Source: Rehmannia glutinosa (taxonomy: Eukaryota; Streptophyta; Magnoliopsida; Lamiales; Orobanchaceae). Taken from it: 64,000 bases of DNA. The notes below the pieces were generated by a model. That model was given only the letters and a program-made list of their open reading frames with translations, searched no databases and was not told the origin of the DNA. The translations under genes were made by a program, and so were the position numbers. The DNA lies in contig CM071933.1 of NCBI GenBank assembly GCA_016081115.2, positions 64,618,660 through 64,682,659 of the forward strand, in the 5' to 3' direction. Of this stretch, positions 1 through 11,080 are shown piece after piece; positions within the stretch are counted from its first letter, which is position 1, and each line of letters begins with the position of its first letter.

Positions 1-2690
1 CATATCATCTTATGTTGGTCATTGATTTTTTGTTACTATATATGTTGACGACTCTACCCGTTTCACTTGGGTATATCTCCTTAAAAACAAATCAGATGAT
101 GCTCGGGTTATTCCTCAAATTTTTAACATGATTCACACCCAGTTTGGTTGCCACATTAAAGTTTTTCGCTCGAATAATGCTATAGAGTTGAAGTTCACAA
201 ATTTCTTTCAAGAGAAATGGGTTCTCCGTCAGTTTTCATTTGTGGATAGAGACCTCAGCAAAACTCAATGGCCGAAAGAAAACACCAGCATCTATTAAAT
301 ATTGCTCGAGCCTTATTTTTTCAGTATCGTGTTCCATTCAGTTTTGGACTAAATGCATTCTTACGACAAAATTTCTTATCAATAGAACTTTGTCACCCTT
401 AATCAATAATCAGTCCCATTTGCTTTCTTATATTTCAAATAATTCGATTGTTCTTTATTTCGTGAGAGTATGTGTCTTGTTTTTTTCCTCCACTCTCCTT
501 TTTATTGCACTAAATTTTATCTTCGTCCCAAACTATATTTTTTTGTTGTCTGTAGAGATGAAGGCTTACAAATTTTATGATTGATCTATACTAATCAAAC
601 ATTCATGTCAAGAGATGTTGTTTTTCATGAATCTTCATTTCCTTTTCATCCATTATCGCATCGACTCCTCCATGATCCATTCCCTTATGTTGTTATCTCA
701 AATTCCTTTCTAGACATAAATATTCCACCCCACATCTACCAAATTTAGCTTTTTCCCACAATCTCGGACGCCATGAGATTTGCCAACTCCTTTCATATAC
801 TTAAGAGACTATCATTATGCTATTTTATCTTCACATCACAAGTCCAACTCCGCTCATGTTACTCCATATCCCATTTCCAAGTTTCTTTCATATTCTTCCA
901 TTTCACCCTCTCATCGTCATCTTATTCTCAATATAAGTTCCACCGTTAAACCTCTATATTATCATAGGACATTCAATTTTCCTCATGGCACTGACGGACC
1001 ATAAATGGGGAACTTGATGTTATGGAATCTAATAAGACTTTGTTAGATGTTCACTGCCATCCAATGGACCATCAATTGGGTGTCCTTGGAATTAGAAGGT
1101 AAAATATAACTTTGATGGTTTCTTGGCTTGTTACAAAGCATGCTTGGTTGTGAAGGATTACATGCAACAAGAAGGTGTTGATTATGTTGATATGTTTTCT
1201 CCTGTTGCCAAACTTGCTAATGTAAAAGTGTTATTAGCATTGGTAGCCGCTAATAAATGGTCTCTCACTCAATTAAACGTCAATAATGCGTTCCTTAATG
1301 GTGATTTTTTTTAGGAAGTGTACATGGGACTTCCTTTAGGATATTTTAATCAGAGGGAACTTCCTCATTCTGCAACGAAGTTGGAATGTCTATTGCACAA
1401 GTCCATTTACAGCTTAAAGCAAGCCTCGTGCCAGTGGTATTCAGAATTTTCTTTCTTCCCTCAATCACCATGGATTTACTGATCAATACAAGTCTGACTA
1501 CTCTTAGTTTACCAAAGGTCGTGGGTCTTTGTTTGTTGCTCTTTTAGCTTATGTCGACGACATTATCATCACAGATCCTTTCCTGCAATATATTGCTCAC
1601 TTAACCAAGTTCTTGCACAGTTAATTCAAACTCAAAGATTTCAGCAACCTTAAATATTTTATGAGGCTTGATATCGCTCGGTTCAGCAGCGGTATATATT
1701 ACTCTATCTCAACTGCATCTAAACTTCAATTGCTTGAAGATACATGTCTCTTAGCTAGCAAAACTGCTAATGTTCTCATGGATCCAAATGTCACTTTAAG
1801 TTTTGATTCAGGTGATCCTTTGCCTGATGATTCCCCATACAGACGTCTTATTGGATGCTCATATACATCACTCTATCTCACCCTGATGTGGTTTTTTTCA
1901 TTCACAAGCCTTGTCAATTTGTTTCCAAACCTTGTACTTCTCATCACCAAGCTGCAAATCATCTCTTTCGATTCCTAAAACGAGCCCCTGGTTATGGAGT
2001 ATCTTCCGCCTCCTCTTTCTCTATGCAACTCAAAGCCTTTTTGGGGCACATGTTATATATGATTCCAAAAAATCTATTACTGGATTTTGTGTGTTTCTTG
2101 GTGACTCTATTGTCTCCTGGAAGTCCAAAAAACAACAAACAATTGCCCGATCCTCCACCACTGAAGTTGAATAGTGAATACCGAGCCATGGCTGCCACTG
2201 CATGTGGATTCACTTGATTACAACAACTATAGCAAGATAGCTTCTAACTCCATTACGTCTCCAACTCCTGCTCTACTCTTTTGTGATAATCGAATTGTTG
2301 TGCACATAGCTTCTCACCCTATTTTCCATGTGCGCACCAAACACATTGAGCTCGACTGTCATTTTTCCCATGATAAAGTCACCAGTGGTTCCATCAAGCT
2401 TCTTCACATACGTAGGTTCTCAACACCAGCTTGCCGATGTTTTTACCAAGTTGTAACCATCTCGTCTTTTATTTCCTTTATTGGCCAAGATGACTCTCTT
2501 TGATCAATCTTGAGGGTGAGTATTAGGGTTAATTAATTATCCATTAGTTAAATTGGTTAGTTGTAGTTAGTAACGTTTCAGTTACAGTAACTTCAATTCC
2601 TTTTGCTCAGTATATAAAAATAAAGAAATACTTAGTTCATTAATCAAAATACAGCAAATTCTCTCTTTCTACTTATAATATATTCAATGA
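1..2690 (+). mobile_element. Ty1/copia retrotransposon remnant (integrase, RT, RNase H, 3' LTR); 5' part outside window
   Basis: The stretch keeps copia pol domains in order but in shifting frames with many stops. Bases 1-230 give integrase core sequence with a degraded S-D-N-type block. Bases 780-1,000 match the connector between integrase and RT, with the family's DYH and YP-IS-FLSY pattern. Bases 1,123-1,620 hold RT: the L-(D/N)-V-x-x-AFLNGD block near 1,276-1,305 and the catalytic YVDD at 1,550-1,561. RNase H runs about 2,020-2,480, with K-S-I-T-G-F and SWKSKKQ blocks followed by the FCDN and HI-LDCHF tail. A purine-rich tract, TTGAGGGTGAG, ends at 2,520. Order and motifs place it in copia; frame breaks show it is dead. 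The clade is not certain. Confidence 0.92.
2521..2690 (+). repeat. Probable 3' LTR of the copia remnant
   Basis: The sequence directly after the polypurine tract starts TATTAGGGTTAA, which looks like a mutated TGTTAG LTR start. It contains a TATA-like box near 2,611-2,620 (TATATAAAAA). The right edge is estimated, since no second LTR copy lies in the window for comparison. Confidence 0.55.
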
Positions 2691-2990
2691 GATTGCAATC
2701 ATGCATGTGGCCTTCTCAAACAAGATTAAAATTCTCTAGTACTGTTGACAGTTTTTCTATATTTGACGTTATCATTATTAGGCGAAAGCTAGCACACATG
2801 CATTGTGAATAATACTGTTGCTAACTCTTCATTGCCAATCATCATATGTATGTAGACAAGAACGTGGCCAAGTGCATGGCATACACATCAAATGATCTCT
2901 GATTTCGAAATGTATGGATGTTTCAAGCATAAAATCCCACTAAAATGCATCTGTCCGTAAACGAGAATAAATGCAATTTGTTGAGACAAT

Positions 2991-3041
2991 TTTTTTTTCT
3001 TTTTTCTTTTTTCTTTTTTCTTTTTCCTTTTTCCTTTTTTT
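2991..3041. repeat. Polypyrimidine tract, imperfect (TTTTTTC)n
   Basis: About 50 bp of T runs broken by single C residues. The apparent lysine/glutamate-rich reading frame on the minus strand is only the reverse of this tract. Confidence 0.9.
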
Positions 3042-3237
3042 GGCCAAATTAAGGTGGTGATTAACAGTAACTTTTAATCCTGAAAGATACAATGAATATG
3101 GACATAATCTAGCTAGGTTCAATGAACTTAGCCATTGCATTGAGCTCACGCCATCGAGTCGCCACATTCGTGCCCCTAAATGATAAAACCAAAAATATAG
3201 GTAATTAATTTAATAGTACCATTTTTGCACCCACTAT

Positions 3238-3260
3238 AATATATATATATATATATATAA

Positions 3261-3291
<31 letters not shown>
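3238..3291. repeat. (TA)n microsatellite
   Basis: Two TA runs separated by a short A-rich interruption. Confidence 0.95.
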
Positions 3292-3294
<3 letters not shown>

Positions 3295-4741
3295 TTTTTG
3301 AGGGTTCGGGTTGGTGAATTTGGAGCCAATATATTTGCTGCCCATTGATCTCCTACGGGTCAAAAGTGATTAATCGGTTATTGGGAGGCCTTATCCGATG
3401 CAATAAAATTTGGTACGGAACATAATAATACTAATCTATTTAGTTATTTTATTAAAATTTGTATTAAATCAAATAACATGACAAATAAAAATAATAGAAT
3501 TGAGAATTTGTCTTAAATATTGTAAGTTAAATTAAAAATCTGTCAAACTTAATAATACAATAATTAATAGATATTTGGTCAAAACACTTTGACTTAGTAT
3601 ATAATTGGCTAACTAAAGCTAGTGAAAACATCTTGATATGATAAATTGAGTATTTCATAAAGGGATTCTTTTTCCCCTCACAAAATGACCAATAAGAATT
3701 TCAGATCTTCTATTTTAATTTGATATAATCATCTCGTATTACACTTCTTAGATATATACACTTATATATGTATATGTATATAATATTTCATTAAGTTTGC
3801 ACTTTTTTGAAAAAGAAAATGATATTTGGAATAGTTGAGTACTAAATGACCTTATTCTAAAATTCTCTCTGCATTTAGATCCGATAAAGTCTCCGTCTGC
3901 GCTAGACTCTATTTGTCCGCTTATGTGTAAAATTTATGTGTTTCTTTCGATAAGGCTCCACCTAACACCATTCGAGATCCCGCCTCGATCTATCGTCCGA
4001 CTAAAGACCTAGCGATTTTTAGAACAATGTTAGTAAATGGTGTAGGGACAGGGCTAGACATATATCTTAGAGGGGCTAAATCAAGAAAAAAAAAATTTGA
4101 TACTAAAAAATATTTTTTTAAAAAAATATAACATAAAGTAATTGAGTTTTTAAAAAAAAATGGGTGGCTAAAGCCCCCACATTGATCAAGAAGGAAACGC
4201 GTCTAAAATGGTGTAATCGCTAGTCCTAATTCACGGGTAATGAGATGATACTCAAGTGGATAGTTGTTAACCCTCTTGTGATTTTGACAACTGTCTCAAA
4301 CATATGCATGTATAATTTTTTAAAGAAAAAAATATATAATGAGACACATGTCACAATCCTGACATTACACACGTGGGTAGCATCTCTTAACCCTAATTCA
4401 CTCCTTTTTGCTCATGTAAAAAGAATTGTTCCCAATTTCTTAAATTGTGGATAAGATACCGAACCTGGTCACATTTCTCGCACTGGGTACATTTGCACTT
4501 TTTCTTAACTATTCAGCCAAAACTAATATGCGCATATTGTTTTTTGTACGTATCTCCAAATGTATGCATACATGTACGTATATAAACACTTTTACACATC
4601 TCGACAAAATGTCTTCATCCACACACTGGAGTGACTCCATTTTCTTCTCCACTGTACATAAATGTTAACATCGTTTTACCATACAAACGACATAGCTTCA
4701 TTTTTCGTCCTATTCCAATCAAACTTTTTAATTTCTCTCTC
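3292..4741. other. Intergenic, AT-rich; dispersed-repeat fragments only
   Basis: No supported coding frame. Bases 3,870-4,030 carry a degraded dispersed repeat that ends in a GCGATTTTTAGAACAATG-type tail; a related fragment in the opposite orientation lies in the DUF506 intron near 5,500-5,660. Bases 4,040-4,190 have ggggctaaa...gggtggctaaagccccc, resembling decayed hAT MITE ends. The last 700 bp before 4,742 should hold the promoter of the DUF506 gene. Confidence 0.6.
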
Positions 4742-4748
4742 TATATAA
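4742..4748 (+). promoter_or_regulatory. TATA box of the DUF506 gene
   Basis: CTCTCTCTATATAAGC lies about 110 bp upstream of the start codon, preceded by a CT-rich stretch as in many plant core promoters. This predicts a transcription start near 4,775 and a 5' leader of roughly 80 nt. Confidence 0.65.
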
Positions 4749-4856
4749 GCATAAAGCATCTATAAGATTCGTCTTCCATTCCATCATTCTCTCTCAAAAG
4801 TGATAAAATAGTTTCGAAAAGGACGATTGAAAGAAAAAAAAAAAACAGTCGCAGAA

Positions 4857-6276
4857 ATGATGAATATTCCGGTGAGGTTCAAAAGGATGGCGGCGGCTTT
4901 CGATGAGATGGCGAGGGTTAGATCATACGAGAGCAGCGGCAGCGAGCACTCGGCGGATTTGTCAGATCTCGTGAACTCGTTTTTTGAGAGAGAAATTAGT
5001 GATCAACGAAGAAATGATGAAGATCAGGTTGATTTAGGCGTAGATGTGGATGAGATTAAGGATGATGAAAATGAAAGCAATTCTACAGATCACTTTGAGT
5101 TTCAGGATTCTTTGAAGAAAATTTTCGATCGCGAGAATGACGCCGTCAAAAGTAGAATTCATGCGGAGGTAGAGGCGGCAGTGGAAGAAGTTGCCGGAGA
5201 TGAGAACTCGTCGCCGGAGTTTAAACGGCGGTTAATGGCGCAGTTGCGTAGCAGAGGTTTTGATGCCGGTGAGTTTCTTTAATGAGTTTTTGGCATTTTA
5301 TTAGGGGGGGAAAATTCCTCATATTTAATTGTAGTTTTAATTTTTGGATAAGGTTGACGTCCCTAAAGTTGAAGCCTATCCGAAAATTTTTAATTTCATT
5401 CTTTATTTCTACTAGCATTAAACAATAAAAAAACTGAAAATGTTTTTTCCATTCAAAACAATAATATAAAAAAAAAAATCACTCGTCATTGTTATCCACT
5501 GTTCTAAGGATCTCCATTAGTAACGCTCGTCTGCCTAAAATTTTCTTCAGATTAGGCCATATCTAATTACCGAAGTCCTGGTCACTCGACTCCACCTAGA
5601 CATTATACCCTAGTCTACCGTCTGTCAAGCGTCTAGTACTTTTAAAATACTGATTTAACCTGCTTTGAAGGGTCAATCAATATCAATCATTTTACTTTGA
5701 AATAAAAATGGTACTTATTAAACATTGTACTTTAATTGAATCTAATTTCCTGCAATTTTCAATAATCACAGGCCTCTGCAAATTAAAGTGGGAGAAAAAC
5801 GGCCGAAACCCGTCGGGAAACTACGAGTACATCGACGTCAATGCCGGTGGCGGAAGCCGCTACATCATTGAAGTTTTTCTCGCCGGAGAGTTCACGATCG
5901 CACGGCCAACTAATCGCTACGCCTCATTGCTCGATATTTTCCCCCAATTTACGTCGGTAAACCTGAGGAGCTGAAGCAGGTGGTGAAACTGATGTGCAAG
6001 GCCGTACGAAAGTCGATGAAAATCGGCGACTTAAACGTGCCGCCGTGGCGCCGCCTCGGGTACATGCAAGCCAAGTGGTTTGGTTCCTACAAACGAACCA
6101 TTAACGAAATTCCACGGCGGAAGGCGTCGGAGAATCTGGCCGGGAATCGGTTGGTTGGTTTTGTGCCGGTGAAGGGTGCGACGTCGTCGTATTGCAGAGA
6201 TGAATTTGCTGCCAAAAATAGGGTTAGAATTGGTAATTTGGCTGCGGCTTTGAACCAAAAGGAAATGCTACTGTGA
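4857..6276 (+). CDS. DUF506 (PDDEXK-like) family protein, two exons, one-base frameshift in exon 2
   Basis: Exon 1 is 4,857-5,268 and exon 2 is 5,772-6,276, joined by a GTGAGT donor and a TCACAG acceptor with the phase kept (one base of the glycine codon in exon 1). The N-terminus is acidic. The conserved core begins at FKRRLMAQLRSRGFDAG and crosses the junction into LCKLKWE, then YEYIDV, ARPTNRYASLL, PPWRR and YMQAKWFGSYKR, all DUF506 hallmarks. Start chosen: ATGATG at 4,857, because upstream in-frame codons lack an ATG. In exon 2 the frame breaks at about 5,946-5,950 (CCCCCAATTTACG): one base is missing, otherwise a TGA at 5,972-5,974 ends translation. Corrected length would be about 305 residues, normal for the family. 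Some Arabidopsis members (RXR1, RXR3) restrain root-hair growth; whether this one does is unknown. It is either a recent pseudogene or a homopolymer sequencing error. Confidence 0.93.
5269..5771 (+). other. Intron of the DUF506 gene
   Basis: 503 bp from GTGAGTTTC to AATAATCACAG. It is AT-rich and carries a fragment of the same dispersed repeat family seen upstream of the gene (about 5,500-5,660). Confidence 0.9.
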
Positions 6277-6680
6277 ATTGTATGCATGTAATTAATTTTC
6301 CTAAGTTATTGAAGGGCTATTAAATTAGGGCATCAAATTTTAGGCTTAAGAGAAAGTATCTAGGTGATATTGATTTAGCAAGTTCAGCTTGTTCATATCC
6401 ACCAAAATATTGGTGACTGCCCCGATGAAAATATTGGGTGTTGTTTTGAAGTTGTAAATAGATTGTTAGTGGAGTTATGATTTTATGATTTGCAATTTAT
6501 TTTCTCATTGTGAAATTTTGGAGCCACAAATTCTGAGGTTGAATCTTGGAGAGTTGGAAGTATTTTGGAGTGGTTATTCAAATAATAAAGAAATTAATGG
6601 GAAAAAATGTTTAAAATATTATTTGGATTTTTTTTTTGTTTTGAAACCCAATTTATTTATTGTTAGTTATTACATGATTA
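6277..6680 (+). other. 3' UTR and downstream region of the DUF506 gene
   Basis: AT-rich and non-coding. An AATAAA at 6,584-6,589 is a candidate polyadenylation signal about 300 bp after the stop; plant signals are loose, so the true end is unsure. Confidence 0.4.
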
Positions 6681-6837
6681 ACGGGGTTTAGGTGGACCAT
6701 ACATAATTATTCTTACACTCTTATACACTTGGAGGTATAATTTATCTTGGAGGTGGTGGTGAACCGCCAATGACATCAATTAAGTTAATGGGGGTTTAGA
6801 TAGACCATACATAATTTATCTTGGAGGTGGTGGTGAA
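6681..6837. repeat. Local direct duplication (two imperfect units)
   Basis: The block GGGGTTTAGGTGGACCATAC...TTATCTTGGAGGTGGTGGTGAA occurs at about 6,681-6,763 and again, about 30 bp shorter, at 6,786-6,837. The first unit has an extra segment between the two shared halves. Confidence 0.8.
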
Positions 6838-7410
6838 TTCTTGTGATTTATTTGCTTCAAAATAATTCTTATACGTGCCATTAAATAAAATTATAACAAA
6901 ATAAAGTACTCTTGTCTAAATAGCCAAATGATTATGGATGTTGTGCATGTATAAATTACAGAGATTAAAAAGGATTGTTATTTGAGTGATGGTCCAAACA
7001 GTAATCATAATTTGCATGAAGTAATGGTATTTGATCATTTACTGAAAAGTACAAGTATATAAATTTAAACGCTTAAAACAATTCAAATGATAATATCATT
7101 CTCGAATTAACATGCAAATAAAAAGAAGCAAGTGCCAAAAGTGGAGTTATATTTGAATTAAAATATAATCCTATCTACATGTTAATGTCTGGTTTGTTCA
7201 ATTTAGTCGTGACGTCATTGTATATAATTTCCTAAAGTTTTAATCCAATTGGTTGGATAAAAAATAGAAAACTCAACTTTAGATGGATATGGCATATGGC
7301 CAATGAATTTCTTATCAATTTCCCTCCCAAGTATTCGAGGAAAATATTAATGGACAAAAGAAACCCCCTTTTGTTTTTATATTTTTAAGACAAACTTTTT
7401 GTTACTAAAC
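6838..7410. other. Intergenic, AT-rich
   Basis: No coding frame, RNA gene or clear repeat recognised. It ends at the left border of the Tat-type element. Confidence 0.6.
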
Positions 7411-7939
7411 TGTTGGGCATAACGATATTTCATAATTTAATTAAATATAATTCATTTTATATTTGTTTATTTAATATTAATTGTCCAATAGTTTCTTAAT
7501 AATTAAATCGGCCCAAATAGGTCTGATTTTAGCCCCCAAACGGTCGTTTCTCCTACATGGACTAGCCCATAGGCCAAATTCTCCTACACAGCCCAGGGGA
7601 GCTATCTCCTAGGTATAAAATGATCGCTCCTATTAACAATAAGTAATTAACTCATAATTAATTCATTACTCAGTATTCGATTACTATTTATTCTCTCGTT
7701 CACCGTGATGACTTGAGCGTCGGAGGGGCCTCCCTGAGACAACCCCCGGGACCCTCTAACGTTTGCCCGTATGTGCAGGCAAGTTTCCAATCGAATGAGT
7801 TAGCAGTTCAAGGAGCAGAAGACGAGAAGACTTCTTCACCAGGAAGAGGACTAGCTCGAAGGCTTCCCCCTCGGGAAAAAGATTTTGATCAACTTAGTTG
7901 ACTTGGGGTGATCTGCCTTAAAAGAGAAGCATCATTTTA
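7411..7939 (+). repeat. 5' LTR of the Tat-type element
   Basis: It starts TGTTGGGCATAACG and shares long stretches with 27,810-28,218: the AT-rich head, the CGGTCGTTT..CTCCTA block, GGCCCAGGGG, and the CCTTAAAAGAG end. A TATA-like TATAAAATG lies at about 7,614. It is about 120 bp longer than its 3' partner because of segments near 7,735-7,820 missing from the other copy. Confidence 0.85.
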
Positions 7940-7958
7940 GCGTCATTTGTGGGAAGCT
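7937..7958 (+). promoter_or_regulatory. Primer-binding-site-like sequence of the Tat element
   Basis: TAGCGTCATTTGTGGGAAG follows the LTR end and resembles the T-GGCGCCGT-TGTGGGA tract found at this place in Tat elements. It is degraded by several transitions. Confidence 0.6.
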
Positions 7959-7969
7959 AGCCAAAGTAC

Positions 7970-9440
7970 ATGAAGATGCAAACTCGATCGTAAGCACGTG
8001 ACGGTGGATCTCAAGTTGCAGGTCGAGGCGCCGGAGACCAGCAAGAAGAGCGACCGCCTGGAAAATGGGGAGCCAGCCATCCTTCTCTTGGAGGAGTGTC
8101 GCCCCCTCCTCTGGGGGGGCTCGCCTTTATTGAAAAATTCGTTTATCCGGGAAGCCCTCCAAGCTCTCTTGGATTAAGCTACCTTAACGCTTAAAGACAT
8201 GAAGCCACATCGGATGCTAAAGGAGGACCATCTCAAGGCCGCCCATTGCCAAGACCCGCCGGGGACGATCAAGAGGAGGAGACGCAGAAAAAGGTCGTGG
8301 AGAGAATCAAAATCGTGAAGAGCGCCATTGGTCGAAGAATCTCAGCGTCTGACTAGCTTAGCCAACTCACGAGCTACGACCTTGATAAAGAGGAGCCCCA
8401 TTGGCTCCGGTGATCTTATTTGAACCCTTGCCATCGGGAATCAAGCCATCCGGCCTCGGAGTATGATGGAACCGAGACCCGCAAGAACACTTGGACAATT
8501 TTTATGCCAAAACAGATCTCTACTAAATGATGGATTCTCTCTTTGCAAGGTATTTCGCACCACTTTGATCAAGTGGGCACAGACATTGTTCAATCGGCTC
8601 CGGTGGGGTCGATCTTCGGGATGGACAAGCTTATAGAGGCATTCATGCAGCAGGTTCTCCATCAATAGAAAGTGTCTCAAGACCATCGCTCACCTCCTTC
8701 AGGTGAGGCGAGAAGGAAGGAGAGACATTGCGGGAGTTCATGAAGCGGGTTCGTAGAAGCCGCCAACGAAGTGGCCAACGCCCAACATGAGACATTGGCG
8801 GGGATATGCAGAAGAAAATCTACGCCAGGGGCGTAAAAAGAATCTCTTGTCGGGAAGCCTCCATCTAACATGGATGAGTTGTTGAGCCGAGCGAGAAAAT
8901 CACATTCATGTTGAGAAGTCCACCAAGCCCGAGCCTGGCATCAAACACAAACCGGGAAGAGGAGAAGAACCGATCACACAAAGGCTCGAGGAAGGACAAT
9001 GGGCAAGCTATACACCTCTCAACGCTCCAATAGCGGTGGTACTAATTAATAGTTGCTAAAAAAAGGGATCATTGATCCTTCACAAAGAATCGAGGAACAA
9101 CCTTCGCGGGTGTGTTCCAATCTATACTGAGATATCACAGAGATTGGGGCACACCACCAAAGACTTTTTGTTTTGAAAAATGAGATAAAGTGTCTCAATG
9201 AGAAAGGCCATCTCAAAGACTATGTGGATCAGAGCAAGTTTCATCATGACCCTAGGCCATAGGAAGAAGAATCTCCACAAGAGCACCGCCAAATCGCCAT
9301 AGGAAGGAGAAGCACAACAATCATGTTGCCGGAGTCATCAATGTGATCTCCAGGATATCTGGCAAGCAAAGGATGCCCGGAGTGCCCTCTGGGAATGTTT
9401 CAAGGACAGAAGAGGACGCTCCAAGGAGAACCCGTCCAAG
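7970..9440 (+). pseudogene. Tat-type gag remnant
   Basis: Frame-shifted gag pieces are readable. Around 8,690-8,920 they give a Retrotrans_gag block (LREFMKR, then SLVGKPPSNMDELLSRAR). Around 9,000-9,040 is the Tat hallmark YTPLNAP. Around 9,150-9,240 is KNEIKCLNEKGHLKDYV, and around 9,340 the INVIS block that precedes the protease. No frame stays open for more than about 80 codons. Cytosines look depleted in places, as expected after methylation and decay. Gag would form the virus-like particle; this copy cannot. Confidence 0.75.
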
Positions 9441-9473
9441 AAAAGAGTCCTGGAGAAGCCGCTAGCAAAAGGC

Positions 9474-9990
9474 ATGCCAATCACCTTCGGCACTCAAGAC
9501 TACATCCTAGAGACCCAAGTTCATCCAGATGCCATAGTCATATCAGTTATGCTGGCCAACTTTGTAGTTAAAAGGGTCCCAGTCGACACGGGGAGCGCGG
9601 TGGATGTCATATTTCGGGAAGCTTTCAACAAGATGAGGATCTATCTAGCGCAAATTATTGCAGTATCAAGACACGATTGGCTTCACTAGATTGGTAATCA
9701 AGTCCTTGGGCAAAATCAACCTACCACTCGCACTTAGGGCATGGACGCCCCTCACCAGTCACAAATATGGTTCGCTTCCTTATAGCGGATGCTTCATCTT
9801 CGTATAATTTGATTTTGGGAAGGCCAAGTTGAACCACTTCATGGCCATCCCATCTATGGTTCACTTGAAGTGAAGTTCCCTCTGAGAATCGAGGGTAAGA
9901 GAGACATTTGGAGACATCAAGAGGGCTCGGGAGTGCTATCTGGCCACCTTGAAGATGAGCAAGCTACCGAGACAAAATGATGAAAGCCCT
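9474..9990 (+). pseudogene. Tat-type aspartic protease remnant
   Basis: PITFGTQDY and HPDAIVISVMLANF lead into VPVDTGSAVDVIFREAF, which carries the aspartic protease active-site motif (DTGS here). Later frames give the LGRP-like and LKFP-like ends and RARECYLATLK, which closes the gag-protease region in this lineage. Stops and shifts start at about 9,690. Polymerase domains should follow but do not. Confidence 0.8.
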
Positions 9991-9999
9991 TCGCAGCCA

Positions 10000-10265
10000 T
10001 AAATGACAACTCTCCCTAGACTCTCGGGGACTTTAGTATTTTTTATTTTCAGTTCATTTCTGCCCAAGAGGCGTTAAACATTTATTTACATTTTAGTTGT
10101 GTTTCTGCCCATAGGGCATAAAGTTTTTTTATTATAATGAATAAAAATGCTTTCAGGTTTTCTACTATGATGTGATGAATGCAGTTAATGGCCACGCACG
10201 GCCAGGGCGCAATTAATGGTCATATATGGCCAAGTTCAATGACCACTTAGACGCTCTCCTCAACA
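10000..10265 (+). other. Non-coding spacer of the Tat element where pol is missing
   Basis: AT-rich leader-like DNA with two short similar phrases (TTTCTGCCCAAGAGGCG and TTTCTGCCCATAGGGCA) and a (TGG)CCACGCACGGCCA stretch. No RT or integrase motif is present. Confidence 0.55.
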
Positions 10266-10269
10266 AACC

Positions 10270-10690
10270 CCATTTTTTCGGCTACGGCCCTGGATGGGAG
10301 GTGCCTCCTTACGGGGGTCCTTGTAAATAACCTCATCCGGCTAAAACCCCGGAGGGGATGGCCTCCCGGCTAAAACCCTGGAGAGGATGACCCCTTTTGG
10401 CTAAGACCACGGATGGGAGGGGCCTCCTCATATGATGTCCCAGTAAACCTCCTCCGGCTAAGACCCCCGGAGGGGATGGCCTCATCCGGTTAAGACCCCG
10501 GGTGGGATGACCCCTTCTGACTAAGACTCCGAATGGAAGGGCCTCCTCTTAAGAGGTCCAGTAATTTACCTCCTCCGGCTAAGACCCTGGAGGGGATGGC
10601 CTCACCCGGCTAAGACCTTAGGTGGGATGACCCCTTCCGGCTAAGAACCTGGATGGGAGGGACCTCTTCACAAGAGTCCCGGTAAATTCT
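10270..10690. repeat. Tandem array, about 120-bp unit (3.5 copies) with 40-bp sub-repeats
   Basis: The landmark GGCTAAGAC..CGGATGGGA recurs at about 10,278, 10,398, 10,518 and 10,639. Each 120-bp unit contains three diverged about 40-bp sub-units of the form CCGGCTAAGACCCCGGAGGG followed by GATG(A/G)CC. The array is GC-rich compared with its surroundings. Tandem repeats in the non-coding 3' part are known for Tat/Retand elements. Confidence 0.92.
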
Positions 10691-11080
10691 TCTCCACGAT
10701 GAAAATGTGCAAGAAAAAAAGGCAAACAATGCTAACACATGTGGAGAAAGATATAAAAAATAAAGCAATGACTTGGGGAAAATCCAAAGTGGGCGTTCTC
10801 CACCGAGTTCCGGAAGGGCGCCCCGTGATATCAAAATGTAATGTAAAATTTAATATCCCGCAAGAAGTCATACACATATATTCAAGTAAAACATGACAAA
10901 GGGAAGCTAATAGGCATAAAGAAAATGGAGGAATCATCTAGCCCCACCGGGCAAACAAACATCTCAAAGTCAAGAGGAAGGTAGAAATATTCAAGTGCAT
11001 AAAAGGAAATATCTGAATTCGTAGAGCAAGCCCTAAACAGGTGGGCGGAAATCAAAAGCCATCAAGCTAGAAGAAGATTA
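10691..11080. other. Tat element spacer between tandem array and antisense ORF
   Basis: No supportable gene; short overlapping frames on both strands have no family features. Confidence 0.5.

Noticed and set aside
2940..3167. Minus-strand frame rich in Lys/Glu
   Set aside because: It is the reverse of a polypyrimidine tract and has no family features.
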